A DNA stretch of 64,000 nt from Bradyrhizobium canariense (GCF_019402665.1 NZ_VSST01000034.1:124001-188000), one strand, 5' to 3'. Positions 51,054-59,954 are shown, counted from the first letter of the stretch. The notes: a model not told the origin generated them from the letters alone. Made by a program: numbers and translations.

Positions 51054-51539
51054 TCAGTTCAGGATCACGCGGTTGCGCGACATGAACACGCGCGCTCCCC
51101 GCGTCTCGCCCTCGATCACCAGGTCCCACTGGCCCGGTGCGACCGATGCGGCATTGCCGCGATAGAGCCCGATGCCGGCCTCCGAGAGCTCGATTGCGAG
51201 ATCGGCGCGCTTGTCGGTCGGCCGCTCCAGGCGGCCGCCGAATTTCAGTCCGGCGATCGGCTGGCCGCTCGCGTCGCGCGCCTCGACCTGAAGCACGGCG
51301 CCACCATCGGCGCGGCGCTCGACATGGGCATTGACCTTCCATTTGCGCGCGGCCTGGTCCTGCGCCGCCGAGATTTCGCGATCATAGGTCAGGCCCGCGG
51401 CATAGGGACTGTCGACGTCCGTGCCTGGCAGCGTCGCGATCGCGAGCTTCATCATGGTCACGTTGACGCCGATCACGACGCCGAAGAAGGCGACCAGCAT
51501 CAGAAACACCTTGGTTCCGGTCAGCGGCTTGGTTGCCAT
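51054..51539 (-). CDS. fixH: cbb3 oxidase assembly protein FixH/CcoH
   Basis: A 161-residue protein with one N-terminal helix (TKVFLMLVAFFGVVIGVNVTMM) and a periplasmic FixH domain (DSPYAAGLTYDREISAAQDQ, GLKFGGRLERPTDKRADLAI, GQWDLVIEGETRGARVFMSR). It associates with the oxidase during assembly. The gene sits between fixG (15 bases upstream) and fixI (11 bases downstream). Confidence 0.95.
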   Translation of the reverse strand: MATKPLTGTKVFLMLVAFFGVVIGVNVTMMKLAIATLPGTDVDSPYAAGLTYDREISAAQDQAARKWKVNAHVERRADGGAVLQVEARDASGQPIAGLKFGGRLERPTDKRADLAIELSEAGIGLYRGNAASVAPGQWDLVIEGETRGARVFMSRNRVILN

Positions 51540-51554
51540 GGCGAACTCCTGATC

Positions 51555-53021
51555 CTAGGGCGCGACGAAATTGTCGGTGGCGCTGGCGACTTCGCCGAGA
51601 CCGATATCGGTGACGTGAAAGCGAACCGGGATCGACTTTTCCGGATTGCCCTCCAGCGGCGCAGTCACGAGCACCCGCAGCTCGCTGGTGGAGTCGCGCG
51701 GAACCACGATCATCGGCCGGTCCTGCGTCACGGAATCGATCCCGATGACATGGATCGTCGCATTAACCGGACCGCTCGCGTCGATCGCAATGACGCGGTC
51801 GTAGCCGCTCTTGTTGAGCAACCGCACCGTGTAGGCGTTGCGGATCGAGCCGTCGCTGAGCCTGACCGCGACCGGGTTGCGGTCGTGCAGCACGTTGACG
51901 TCGAGCAGGCTGCGGGTCGCCAGCGTATAGATCATGATGCCACCGACCGCCGCGATGATCGCGCTGTAGGCGACGGTGCGAGCCCGGACAATGCGGTAGA
52001 CCGGCGCCTTGCCTTCCTGGCGGCGCTGGATGTTGACGTCGTTGTCGTAGCCGATCAGCCGCTTCGGCCGGCCGATCTTGGTCATCACGTTGTCGCAGGC
52101 GTCGATGCAGAGCCCGCACTGGATGCATTCGAGCTGCGGTCCATTACGGATGTCGATGCCGGTCGGACACACGGCGACGCATTGATAACAGTCGACGCAG
52201 TCGCCGACTTGCTCGCCGAGCGCGCGCAGCTCGGCCGCCTTCTTGACCGACGTACGCTTCTCGCCGCGATCGTAACGATAGGTCACGTTGAGCGCCCATT
52301 CGTCGGTGAGCGCGGCCTGGATCCGCGGCCACGGGCACATGTAGGTGCAGACCTGCTCGCGCATGAAGCCGGCGAGCACGTAGGTCGTCGCGGTGAGAAT
52401 GCCGATCCAGATGTAGGCGATCATCGGCGCCTGGAAGGTGACGAGTTCCCTAACCAGCGTCGGTGCGTCGTTAAAATAGAGCACCCAGGCGCCGCCGGTC
52501 CACCACCCGATCAAGAGCCAGATCGAATGCTTGAGCACGATCTCGGAGATGCGCTCCAGCTTCATCGGGTCGGACGATTTGTCCTTCTTCATCCGCTCGC
52601 GCCGGTCGCCCTCGATCAGACGCTCGACCGCATAGAACAGGTCGGTCCACACTGTCTGCGGACAGAGATAGCCGCACCAGATGCGGCCGCCGACCGAGTT
52701 CATCAGGAATAGCGCCACCGCGGCGACGATCAGCAGGCCGGTGAAGTAGTAGACCTCCTGCGGCCATAGCTCGATGAAGAAGAAATAGAAGCGGCTGTTG
52801 GGAAGATCGATCAGCACCGCCTGGTTCGGAGCACCGAGGCCGCGGTTCCAGCGCACGAACGGCAGGAAGTAGTAGACGCCGAGGCAGAACGCCATCAGGC
52901 CCCATTTGATCCGGCGGAAGGTGCCGGAGATGCTCTGGGGATAGACTTTCTTCTGGGCCACATAGAGCGGCCCGTTGTCATCGTCTAATGGGAGCTCTTT
53001 TGGGTTCACGGTCCTGTTCAT
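51555..53021 (-). CDS. fixG: Ferredoxin-like membrane protein FixG/CcoG
   Basis: A 488-residue membrane protein with about five helices and two [4Fe-4S] clusters. The cluster cysteines are in CVDCYQCVAVCPTGIDIRNG and CIQCGLCIDACDNVM. A NapH-like segment, WCGYLCPQTVWTDLFYAVE, lies near residue 120, with a CPWPRIQAALTDEW site further on. The C-terminal third is a periplasmic immunoglobulin-like fold. CcoG is a copper reductase that supplies Cu(I) to the oxidase. It is the first gene of fixGHIS with its own FixK-type box 57 bases upstream. Confidence 0.95.
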   Translation of the reverse strand: MNRTVNPKELPLDDDNGPLYVAQKKVYPQSISGTFRRIKWGLMAFCLGVYYFLPFVRWNRGLGAPNQAVLIDLPNSRFYFFFIELWPQEVYYFTGLLIVAAVALFLMNSVGGRIWCGYLCPQTVWTDLFYAVERLIEGDRRERMKKDKSSDPMKLERISEIVLKHSIWLLIGWWTGGAWVLYFNDAPTLVRELVTFQAPMIAYIWIGILTATTYVLAGFMREQVCTYMCPWPRIQAALTDEWALNVTYRYDRGEKRTSVKKAAELRALGEQVGDCVDCYQCVAVCPTGIDIRNGPQLECIQCGLCIDACDNVMTKIGRPKRLIGYDNDVNIQRRQEGKAPVYRIVRARTVAYSAIIAAVGGIMIYTLATRSLLDVNVLHDRNPVAVRLSDGSIRNAYTVRLLNKSGYDRVIAIDASGPVNATIHVIGIDSVTQDRPMIVVPRDSTSELRVLVTAPLEGNPEKSIPVRFHVTDIGLGEVASATDNFVAP

Positions 53022-53077
53022 CGCCTGCAGCTTTTCGGGAGGTGCGATAAAACCTAGACCCGACGCCGCCGCGTCAG

Positions 53078-53091
53078 TTGATCCAGCGCAA
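53078..53091 (-). promoter_or_regulatory. FixK2-type box upstream of fixG
   Basis: On the minus strand the sequence is TTGCGCTGGATCAA, an exact fit to TTG(A/C)-N6-(T/G)CAA. With the usual -40.5 spacing the start would be near 53044, about 23 nt before the fixG ATG at 53021. fixGHIS therefore appears to have its own FixK2-dependent promoter in addition to read-through from fixNOQP. Confidence 0.7.
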
Positions 53092-53132
53092 GCGGGAGCG
53101 TTTTTTGTTCGCCCCCGCTTGTTCCCAATTGG

Positions 53133-54008
53133 CTATTTTCCGCCGCCCAGCGAGTGGACGTAAACTGCCATCGCCTTGATGGTGGCGGGATCGAGCCGCC
53201 CTTCCCAGGCCGGCATCACGCCCGCGCGGCCCTGGCTGATGGTCTCGATCAGCGTCGCCTCGTCCGAACCATAGAGCCAGATCTTGTCGGTCAAATTGGG
53301 GGCGCCCATCTCCGGGTTGCCCTTGCCGCCGTCGCCATGGCAGGCGACGCAATTCTCCGCGAAGATCTTCTCGCCCTTGGCCGCGTCATAGCCCTTGCGG
53401 GTCGGAAGGCCCGACAGTGCCCGGACATAGTTGGCGGCCGTGACGATCTCCTCCGGCTTCAGCACGCCGTCCTTGCCGAATGCGAGCATCTGGCCTTCAT
53501 GCGTCTTGGCGTGGCCGGAACGTGCGCCGAACTGGATGGTCTGCATGATCTGGTCGAGCGATCCGCCCCACAGCCAGTCGTCGTCGTTCAGGTTCGGATA
53601 GCCCTTGGCACCCGCGCCGCCTGAGCCGTGACACGGCGCGCAATTGTCGCCGAACACGGTCTTGCCCTTGGCGCGGGCGAGCGCGAGCAGCGCCGGGTCC
53701 TTCTCGATCTCGACGAGCGAGGCCGCGCCCAAGGCAACCATCTTGGCTCCGCGGATCTTCTCGAGGTTGGCGAGCTCGACCGCGACGTCGGCGCGTGTCG
53801 AGTAGCCGAACAGGCCCGTGGTATTGCCCGAGATCAGCGGCCAGGCCGGATACACGATCCAGTAGCCGACCGCCCAGACGATGGTAAGGTAGAAGGTGAT
53901 TACCCACCAGCGCGGCAGCGGCGTGTTGAGCTCCTTGATGCCGTCCCACTCATGTCCGGTCGTGGACCTGCCGGAGACGGGATCGATGTCGCTATGATGA
54001 TCGGTCAT
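53133..54008 (-). CDS. fixP: cbb3 oxidase dihaem cytochrome c subunit
   Basis: A 291-residue protein with an N-terminal helix (WWVITFYLTIVWAVGYWIVYP) and two periplasmic cytochrome c domains with CAPCHG and CVACHG haem sites and later methionine ligands (TLIETISQGRAGVMPAWEGR in the second). It passes electrons from FixO to FixN. It is the last gene of fixNOQP, 111 bp upstream of fixG. Confidence 0.96.
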   Translation of the reverse strand: MTDHHSDIDPVSGRSTTGHEWDGIKELNTPLPRWWVITFYLTIVWAVGYWIVYPAWPLISGNTTGLFGYSTRADVAVELANLEKIRGAKMVALGAASLVEIEKDPALLALARAKGKTVFGDNCAPCHGSGGAGAKGYPNLNDDDWLWGGSLDQIMQTIQFGARSGHAKTHEGQMLAFGKDGVLKPEEIVTAANYVRALSGLPTRKGYDAAKGEKIFAENCVACHGDGGKGNPEMGAPNLTDKIWLYGSDEATLIETISQGRAGVMPAWEGRLDPATIKAMAVYVHSLGGGK

Positions 54009-54014
54009 GATCTC

Positions 54015-54179
54015 TTACTCCTCCCGCAACGGCAGGTGTGCCGCTTCGTCGAAAGCTGCCTTGTTACGGGGCCAGAATGCGTAGGCGATGATCGCGACAA
54101 AGATCGCGACGAACACCGGCGTCCAGATCGTGGTCACGAGACCGGACGCGAGATTGTCGAGGGTCAGGATGGCTTTCAT
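54015..54179 (-). CDS. fixQ: cbb3 oxidase subunit FixQ/CcoQ
   Basis: A 54-residue single-helix protein: MKAILTLDNLASGLVTTIWT, PVFVAIFVAIIAYAFWPRNK, then AAFDEAAHLPLREE. The FWP-NK motif at the end of the helix is diagnostic. It stabilises FixP binding in the oxidase complex. Its stop lies six bases before the fixP ATG and its start 12 bases after the fixO stop, so it fits the operon exactly. Confidence 0.95.
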   Translation of the reverse strand: MKAILTLDNLASGLVTTIWTPVFVAIFVAIIAYAFWPRNKAAFDEAAHLPLREE

Positions 54180-54191
54180 CGTTGTGCCTTC

Positions 54192-54926
54192 TCAGCGAAG
54201 ATTGGCTTTCTCGTTGTAGATCTTGAAGTCGACCAGCGTGCCGAGCATCTGGAGATAGGCGATCAGCGCGTCCATCTCGGTCGGCGTGCCGGCCTTGCCG
54301 TCGAAGTTGCGCACCACGGCCTTGGCGTAGCGCTTGGTGAAAGCGTCGGAGCCGGCATTGTCAGGATCGGCCTGGGCCTTCATGTCGGCGCCCGCATTGG
54401 CGATCTGGTCGTCGGTGTAGGGCGTGCCGACGGTCCGCAGCGTGCGCATGTGGTCGGCGATCGTGTCCGGATCGACCTCGGTCTGGCTCAGGAACGGGTA
54501 GCCGGGCATCACCGATTGCGGCACGATTGCGCGCGGGTTGGTCAGATGGGTGACGTGCCAGTCGTCGGAATATTTGGCGCCGACGCGGGCAAGATCGGGA
54601 CCGGTGCGCTTCGAGCCCCACTGGAACGGATGGTCGTACATGCTCTCGGCGGCCAGCGAGAAATGGCCGTAGCGCTCGACCTCGTCGCGCAAGGGCCGGA
54701 TCATCTGCGAATGGCAGAGATAACAGCCTTCGCGGATGTAGACGTTGCGCCCGGCGAGCTCCAGCGGCGTATACGGCCTGATCCCGTCGACCGCCTCGAT
54801 CGTGCTCTTGAGGTAGAACAGCGGGGTGATCTCGACGAGACCGCCGATCGCGATCACCAGCAGGATGCCGACGATCAGGATGATCGAGTTCTTTTCGAAG
54901 ATTTGGTGGCGTGTCCAGAACGACAT
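54192..54926 (-). CDS. fixO: cbb3 oxidase monohaem cytochrome c subunit
   Basis: A 244-residue protein anchored by an N-terminal helix (SIILIVGILLVIAIGGLVEI). The haem site is CYLCHSQMIRPL near residue 68, and the C-terminal part contains VMPGYPFLSQTEVDPD with a methionine ligand. It is the first electron acceptor of the oxidase, feeding FixP and FixN. It starts ten bases after the fixN stop. Confidence 0.96.
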   Translation of the reverse strand: MSFWTRHQIFEKNSIILIVGILLVIAIGGLVEITPLFYLKSTIEAVDGIRPYTPLELAGRNVYIREGCYLCHSQMIRPLRDEVERYGHFSLAAESMYDHPFQWGSKRTGPDLARVGAKYSDDWHVTHLTNPRAIVPQSVMPGYPFLSQTEVDPDTIADHMRTLRTVGTPYTDDQIANAGADMKAQADPDNAGSDAFTKRYAKAVVRNFDGKAGTPTEMDALIAYLQMLGTLVDFKIYNEKANLR

Positions 54927-54936
54927 GGAAAACTCC

Positions 54937-56586
54937 TCATTCCGCCGGCTGAAGAGCGACGGGCATCTGGACTTCCTGTTCGCCGACGCGAACGGTCATC
55001 CAGAGATTGTAGGCCATGATCAACGCGCCGATCAGGAACAGCCCGCCGCCGGCAGCGCGGATGATGTAGAAGGGATGCATCGCTTCGACGGTCTCGATGA
55101 AGGAATATTCGAGGAAGCCGAGCGAGGTGTAGGCGCGCCACATCAGGCCCTGGAGGATGCCGGACACCCACATCGCCGAGATGTAGAGGACGATGCCAAG
55201 CGTCGCGATCCAGAAGTGCCAGTTGACGAGCTTAAGGCTGTAGAGGCCCTTGCGATTCCAGATCCAGGGCACCAGGCAGTAGAGCGCGCCGAAGGAGACG
55301 AAACCGACCCAGCCGAGGGCGCCGGAATGCACGTGGCCGATGGTCCAGTCGGTGTAGTGGCTGAGCGAGTTGACCACCTTGATCGACATCATCGGTCCTT
55401 CGAAGGTCGACATGCCGTAGAAGGCGACGGAGACCACGAGCATGCGCAGCACGGGATCGGTGCGCAGCTTGTCCCAGGCGCCCGACAGCGTCATCAGGCC
55501 GTTGATCATGCCGCCCCAGGACGGCATCCACAGCATGATGGAGAAGGTCATGCCGAGCGTCTGGGTCCAGTCCGGCAACGCCGTGTAATGCAGATGGTGC
55601 GGGCCGGCCCAGATGTAGAGGAAGATCAGCGCCCAGAAGTGGATGATCGAGAGGCGGTACGAATAGATCGGCCGCTCGGCCCGCTTGGGGATGAAGTAGT
55701 ACATGATGGCGAGGAAGCCGGCGGTCAGGAAGAAGCCGACCGCGTTGTGGCCGTACCACCACTGGAACATGGCGTCCTGGATGCCGCCCCAGGCGATGTA
55801 GGATTTCGAGCCGAACACCGAAACTGGCAGAGCCGGGTTGTTACCGAGATGCAAGACCGCAATCGTCACGATGAAAGCGAGATAGAACCAGTTCGCGACG
55901 AAGATGTGCGGTTCCTTGCGCTTGATGATCGTGGCAAGGAAGACCAGCAGATAGGTGACCCAGACGATGGTCAGCCACAGATCGGCGTACCATTCCGGCT
56001 CGGCATATTCCTTCGACTGGGTGACGCCGAGCAGATAGCCGGTGCCGGCGATCAGGATGAAGAAATTGTAGCCTACGACGACGAACCATGGCGCGAGATC
56101 GCCTGCAAGCCGAACGCGGCAGCTCTTCTGGACGACGTAGAAGGAGGTCGCGATCAGGACGTTGCCGCCGAAGGCAAAGATCACTGCGGACGTGTGCAGC
56201 GGACGCAGGCGGCCGAAGCTGGTCCAGGGCAGATCGAAGTTCAGCGCCGGCCACGCCAGTTGCGAGGCGATGATGAGGCCGACGAGAAAGCCGGCAATGC
56301 CCCAGAACATCGCCATGACGGAGGAGAACTTGATGGGGCCCATGTTGTAATTGGGCCGGCCGTTGATCTCCGCAGGCGGCAGCGCCGCCGGCCGATCGAG
56401 GTAACGGTTGATGATGCAGAAGACGGCGGCCAGGCTCGCCGCCGCGCTCAGCGCGGCATGGAAGGCGAAGGGCGCATCGAGCGCCTTGGCCGAGGCAATC
56501 ACGCAGAGGAAGGCGGTGACCGCGAACACGACAGCCAGGCCGCTTTCACCTGACGTCATGGACTTGGAGATGGAGGGCTGGCTCAT
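54937..56586 (-). CDS. fixN: cbb3 oxidase catalytic subunit FixN/CcoN
   Basis: A 549-residue, 12-helix haem-copper oxidase subunit I of type C, which reduces O2 at the haem b3-CuB centre with very high affinity. Visible are FGRLRPLHTSAVIFAFGGNV (haem b His), MFQWWYGHNAVGFFLTAGFL (CuB His), and GPHHLHYTALPDWTQTLGM with HYTDWTIGHVHSGALGWVG (further CuB and haem His). It is essential for respiration in microaerobic bacteroids. A perfect FixK-type box lies 57 bp upstream. It is the first gene of fixNOQP. Confidence 0.97.
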   Translation of the reverse strand: MSQPSISKSMTSGESGLAVVFAVTAFLCVIASAKALDAPFAFHAALSAAASLAAVFCIINRYLDRPAALPPAEINGRPNYNMGPIKFSSVMAMFWGIAGFLVGLIIASQLAWPALNFDLPWTSFGRLRPLHTSAVIFAFGGNVLIATSFYVVQKSCRVRLAGDLAPWFVVVGYNFFILIAGTGYLLGVTQSKEYAEPEWYADLWLTIVWVTYLLVFLATIIKRKEPHIFVANWFYLAFIVTIAVLHLGNNPALPVSVFGSKSYIAWGGIQDAMFQWWYGHNAVGFFLTAGFLAIMYYFIPKRAERPIYSYRLSIIHFWALIFLYIWAGPHHLHYTALPDWTQTLGMTFSIMLWMPSWGGMINGLMTLSGAWDKLRTDPVLRMLVVSVAFYGMSTFEGPMMSIKVVNSLSHYTDWTIGHVHSGALGWVGFVSFGALYCLVPWIWNRKGLYSLKLVNWHFWIATLGIVLYISAMWVSGILQGLMWRAYTSLGFLEYSFIETVEAMHPFYIIRAAGGGLFLIGALIMAYNLWMTVRVGEQEVQMPVALQPAE

Positions 56587-56642
56587 GCGGATTCTCTCTG
56601 AAAGAACACAGGGCCAGAAACCACATTCGCCCTCGCGGGGAA

Positions 56643-56656
56643 TTGATTGAAATCAA
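56643..56656 (-). promoter_or_regulatory. FixK2-type box upstream of fixN
   Basis: The sequence TTGATTGAAATCAA (TTGA-N6-TCAA) is the ideal FixK/FNR half-site pair. At -40.5 spacing, transcription toward fixN would start near 56609, about 23 nt before the ATG. Confidence 0.85.
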
Positions 56657-56696
56657 GCTATGTGGATTTCTGTTAATGTGAGGCGGTTGTTAAAGT

Positions 56697-56895
56697 GCCC
56701 TATCCCCTTGTGGGAGAGGGCAGCGAGGACCATGCCGCGCACTCACTTGGGTGAGGGGTTGGTCCCGCACGAAGACTCTTTCGGTGGAGAAAACCCCTCA
56801 TCCGGCGCCATAGCCGAAGCTTCGCTTCGGCGTTCTTAAGAACGGCGGCCGAAGGCCGCCTATGCTACCTTCTCCCACAAGGGGAGAAGGGAAGA
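56697..56895. repeat. Long imperfect inverted intergenic repeat
   Basis: The element begins around CCCCTTGTGGGAGAGGG and ends around CCTTCTCCCACAAGGGGAG, which are mutually complementary. Inside are CACTTGGGTGAGGGGTTGG, an AACCCCTCATCC counterpart, and smaller palindromes (GAAGCTTCGCTTC, GGCGGCCGAAGGCCGCC). This CTCTCCCACAAGGGGAG element is a type seen dispersed between genes in Bradyrhizobium. It separates the fixN promoter from the end of the CBS gene. Confidence 0.75.
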
Positions 56896-56930
56896 AAAAG
56901 ACTCTCCCGTAATTATGGAGCCGACAATTC

Positions 56931-57356
56931 TCACTCCCGCGCCGTCGCCTTGAGTGCCGTGATGACGTCCTCGCGCGCGACGATACCGACCAGCTTCTGC
57001 GCGCCGTCGAGCACGATGATGCTCCTGATGCGGTGCTCGACCATGATCTGGAGCACGCGCGTCAGCCGCGTGTCGGGGCTGACATAGATGAAGTCGGGCG
57101 TCATGACGTCGCCGATTTTGCGGCTCATCAGGTCGTGGTAGCGCGGCAGCATCTGGCTCGGCGTGAAGGCGAAGCACTTCAGGATGTCGAACTTGGTGAC
57201 GATGCCGACGACCTGCCCGTCGTCCTCGACGGGATAGGAATTGAAATCATCGCGTTCGAACATCTCGCTGAGCGCGAGCAGGTCGAGGTCGCGCCTCACC
57301 GTCCTGACGTCGTGCGTCATGTAGCCGTCGACGGTCTGTTCAAGGAATCTGTACAC
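56931..57356 (-). CDS. CBS-domain protein
   Basis: A 141-residue protein made of two tandem CBS motifs: TVDGYMTHDVRTVRRDLDLL, NSYPVEDDGQVVGIVTKFDI, then SRKIGDVMTPDFIYVSPDTR and RSIIVLDGAQKLVGIVARED. CBS pairs usually bind AMP, ATP or similar nucleotides. The start is a GTG at 57356 with GAGGA upstream; the frame stays open to 57758 but that part overlaps the UspA gene in another frame. It is co-oriented with the UspA gene, 38 bases downstream, so both probably respond to low oxygen or energy state. Confidence 0.82.
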   Translation of the reverse strand: MYRFLEQTVDGYMTHDVRTVRRDLDLLALSEMFERDDFNSYPVEDDGQVVGIVTKFDILKCFAFTPSQMLPRYHDLMSRKIGDVMTPDFIYVSPDTRLTRVLQIMVEHRIRSIIVLDGAQKLVGIVAREDVITALKATARE

Positions 57357-57394
57357 GGCGCGTCCTCTTTGATTCGTCTTGCATCGCTCCCGCG

Positions 57395-58228
57395 TCAGTG
57401 CGACAGCAGCACGCAGCGGGCAGATTGAGTGACCAGATATTGGGTGACGCCGCCGAGGATCAGTTCGCGGAAGCGCGAATGACCGTAGGCACCGGCGACA
57501 ATCAGACTGGCGCCGACATCGCCGGCAATTTTCTCCAGTTGCCCGGCGACGGTTTCGTTCCGGGCCGCTTCGGAAACGCGCGCGATCGCGGTCACGCCGT
57601 GGCGGGCAAGCCACGCCGTCACGTCGGTTACGCCAGCGACCGCGGCAGGGCGGTCGTCGTCGCCTTCGGGAATTGCGAGGACGGTGACATCTCTGGCCTT
57701 GCGTAGTATCGGCAGCGCATCGGCGAGCGCCCGCCGCGCTTCCGGCGTATCCTTCCACGCGACCAGGACGCTGCGCAGATCGAGCCAGTTGACCCCGTCA
57801 GGCACGACCAGGATCGGCCGGCCGGCTTGCATCACCAGATCCTTGGGGCTCGCGAGCGCGAAGGCGTCGGAGAAGGCCGGGCTCTGGCCGCCGGTGACGA
57901 CGATGTCGGCGCAACGCGCCTGAGTGAACGTAAAGCGCGCCGGGAAATCCATGGCGCTGCGCCATTCCACATGTCCGCCGCGATTCCGGATCGCGGCGCG
58001 GAATTGCGCCTCGAGCTCGCCCAGGCGTCGCTTGACCGAGGCTTCTCCCTCATCGATCAGTGCCTGCGCTGCAGTGCCATCGCTGAAATAGAGCGGCGGG
58101 GCGAACTGCGCCGAAGCAAGGCCGATGATCGACGCCTCAAATCGTTCGGCAAGCTCGCCCGCGACCTGAAGCCGCGCCTCGTTGGGCTGATCGAGCGCCA
58201 GGCTGACCATCACGGTCGCGTATGTCAT
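57395..58228 (-). CDS. Universal stress protein (UspA family)
   Basis: A 277-residue protein with tandem Usp folds. The C-terminal domain has the ATP-binding loop pattern GAYGHSRFRELILGG followed by VTQYLVTQSARCVLL; the N-terminal domain (ATVMVSLALDQPNEARLQVA) is degenerate. Two-domain Usp proteins of rhizobia are often induced by hypoxia. GGAGAAT precedes the ATG at 58228. A near-match to a FixK2 box lies about 66 bp upstream (58288-58301). Confidence 0.87.
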   Translation of the reverse strand: MTYATVMVSLALDQPNEARLQVAGELAERFEASIIGLASAQFAPPLYFSDGTAAQALIDEGEASVKRRLGELEAQFRAAIRNRGGHVEWRSAMDFPARFTFTQARCADIVVTGGQSPAFSDAFALASPKDLVMQAGRPILVVPDGVNWLDLRSVLVAWKDTPEARRALADALPILRKARDVTVLAIPEGDDDRPAAVAGVTDVTAWLARHGVTAIARVSEAARNETVAGQLEKIAGDVGASLIVAGAYGHSRFRELILGGVTQYLVTQSARCVLLSH

Positions 58229-58287
58229 CGAGATTCTCCGAAGCAATGGGCTTTGATCCGATCGTAAGCCGGCCGCTGCCTGGCAGG

Positions 58288-58301
58288 ATGAGATAGATCA
58301 A
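58288..58301 (-). promoter_or_regulatory. Candidate degenerate FixK2 box upstream of the UspA/CBS pair
   Basis: On the minus strand it reads TTGATCTATCTCAT. It differs from TTGA-N6-TCAA in one base. A start 40 bp downstream would lie near 58254, about 26 nt before the UspA ATG, the same geometry as for fixN and fixG. Confidence 0.45.
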
Positions 58302-58433
58302 AACCTTGGATCACCGCGCCGGCCGGAAATCTGCCAATGGTATAAGACATCGGAACTTGCCTCTGGCCCCTCCTTGGGTACATTGCCGACGGTAACGCTG
58401 TGCGGTTCCCCGCATCAGAATGGGAGTGATCGT

Positions 58434-59951
58434 TTGGCGCCGACCCGTGTGATTCATCCGCAAGATGACGGCCGGGGCGAACATTTCCGCGTTCGAATCG
58501 AAGGATTTGGCGTCGGGACCTGGGATCTCGATCTCACGACACTGGAATTGGAGTGGTCGGAGACGGCCAGAAGCCTGTTCGGAATCGAATCTGGCCAATC
58601 GGTGAGTTACGCGCTGTTCCTGTCCCGGCTGGAGCCGAACGACCGCGAGCGGATCGAGATCGCGATCCGGCGCGTCTCCGAACGGGGCGGCAGCTTCGAC
58701 GTGTCGTTCAGGGTCGCGGGGGCGTCGGGCAGAGCGCAGTGGATTCGCGCCCGCGCGGGGCTGATTCGAGACGACGCCGGCGCCGCTCGACATCTCAGCG
58801 GCATCTTTCTTGACGTCGATGAGGAGAAGCAGGTCGAGGAAACCCTGCGCACCCGCGAGAGTCACCTCCGCTCGATCCTCCAGACGATTCCCGATGCCAT
58901 GATCGTCATCGACGGCCATGGCATCATCCAGCTCTTCAGCACGGCGGCGGAGCGCCTGTTCGGCTGGGTCGAGTCGGAGGCGATCGGGCAGAACGTGCGC
59001 ATCCTGATGCCGGAGCCCGACAGCTCACGTCACGACGGCTACATCGCGCGCTACCGGACCACCAGCGACCCACACATCATCGGCATCGGTCGCATCGTGA
59101 CCGGCAAGCGCCGCGACGGCACGACCTTTCCGATGCACCTGTCGATCGGCGAGATGCAGTCGGGCGGCGAGCCCTATTTTACCGGCTTCGTCCGCGATCT
59201 GACCGAGCATCAGAAAACCCAGACGCGGCTCCAGGAATTGCAATCCGAGCTCGTCCATGTCTCGCGATTGAGCGCGATGGGCGAAATGGCGTCCGCGCTC
59301 GCCCACGAGCTGAACCAGCCGCTGGCAGCGATCAGCAACTACATGAAGGGGTCGCGGCGGTTGCTCGCCGGAAGCCAGGATCCGAATGCGCCGAAGATCG
59401 AGAGCGCGCTGGACCGCGCCGCCGAACAGGCGCTGCGCGCCGGCCAGATCATCCGGCGCTTGCGCGACTTCGTCTCCCGCGGCGAATCGGAGAAACGGGT
59501 CGAGAGTCTGTCCAGACTGATCGAAGAGGCCGGCGCCCTCGGGCTGGCAGGCGCGCGCGAGCAGGATGTGCAGCTCCGTTTCGGCCTCAATCCAAATGCC
59601 GATCTCGTGCTCGCCGACCGGGTGCAAATCCAGCAGGTGCTGGTCAACCTGTTCCGCAACGCGCTGGAAGCGATGGCGCAGTCGCCACGGCGCGAGCTCG
59701 TCGTCACCAACACCCGCGCCGCCGACGACATGATCGAGATCGAGGTCTCCGACACCGGCTCCGGCTTCCAGGACGACGTCATGCCAAACCTGTTTCAGAC
59801 TTTCTTCACCACCAAGGACACCGGCATGGGCGTAGGACTGTCCATCAGCCGCTCGATCATCGAGGCTCACGGCGGCCGGATGTGGGCCGAGAGCAACGCA
59901 TCGGGTGGAGCGACATTCCGCTTCACGTTGCCGGCAGCCGACGAGAACTGA
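58434..59951 (+). CDS. fixL: Oxygen-sensing histidine kinase FixL
   Basis: A 505-residue haem-based O2 sensor. Residues about 15-140 are a first PAS domain; the second PAS domain binds haem through His200 (in PDSSRHDGYIARYRTTSDPH); the phospho-acceptor is His291 (in SALAHELNQPLAAISNYMKG); ATP-binding motifs follow (NLFRNALEAM, DTGSGF, GMGVGLSISRSIIEAHGG). Loss of O2 from the haem turns on autophosphorylation and transfer to FixJ. With TTG at 58434 as start (GGGAG upstream), length and both His positions agree with the known B. diazoefficiens protein. Unlike S. meliloti FixL it has no transmembrane helices. Confidence 0.97.
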   Translation: MAPTRVIHPQDDGRGEHFRVRIEGFGVGTWDLDLTTLELEWSETARSLFGIESGQSVSYALFLSRLEPNDRERIEIAIRRVSERGGSFDVSFRVAGASGRAQWIRARAGLIRDDAGAARHLSGIFLDVDEEKQVEETLRTRESHLRSILQTIPDAMIVIDGHGIIQLFSTAAERLFGWVESEAIGQNVRILMPEPDSSRHDGYIARYRTTSDPHIIGIGRIVTGKRRDGTTFPMHLSIGEMQSGGEPYFTGFVRDLTEHQKTQTRLQELQSELVHVSRLSAMGEMASALAHELNQPLAAISNYMKGSRRLLAGSQDPNAPKIESALDRAAEQALRAGQIIRRLRDFVSRGESEKRVESLSRLIEEAGALGLAGAREQDVQLRFGLNPNADLVLADRVQIQQVLVNLFRNALEAMAQSPRRELVVTNTRAADDMIEIEVSDTGSGFQDDVMPNLFQTFFTTKDTGMGVGLSISRSIIEAHGGRMWAESNASGGATFRFTLPAADEN

Positions 59952-59954
59952 TCC

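Noticed and set aside
49111..51165. 684-codon open frame antisense to fixI
   Set aside because: fixI has all P-type ATPase motifs; the antisense product is low-complexity Arg/Asp/His-rich.
56931..57758. 275-codon open frame as a CBS fusion protein
   Set aside because: Its first half overlaps the UspA gene in another frame and has no homology; the CBS gene has its own GTG and ribosome-binding site at 57356.
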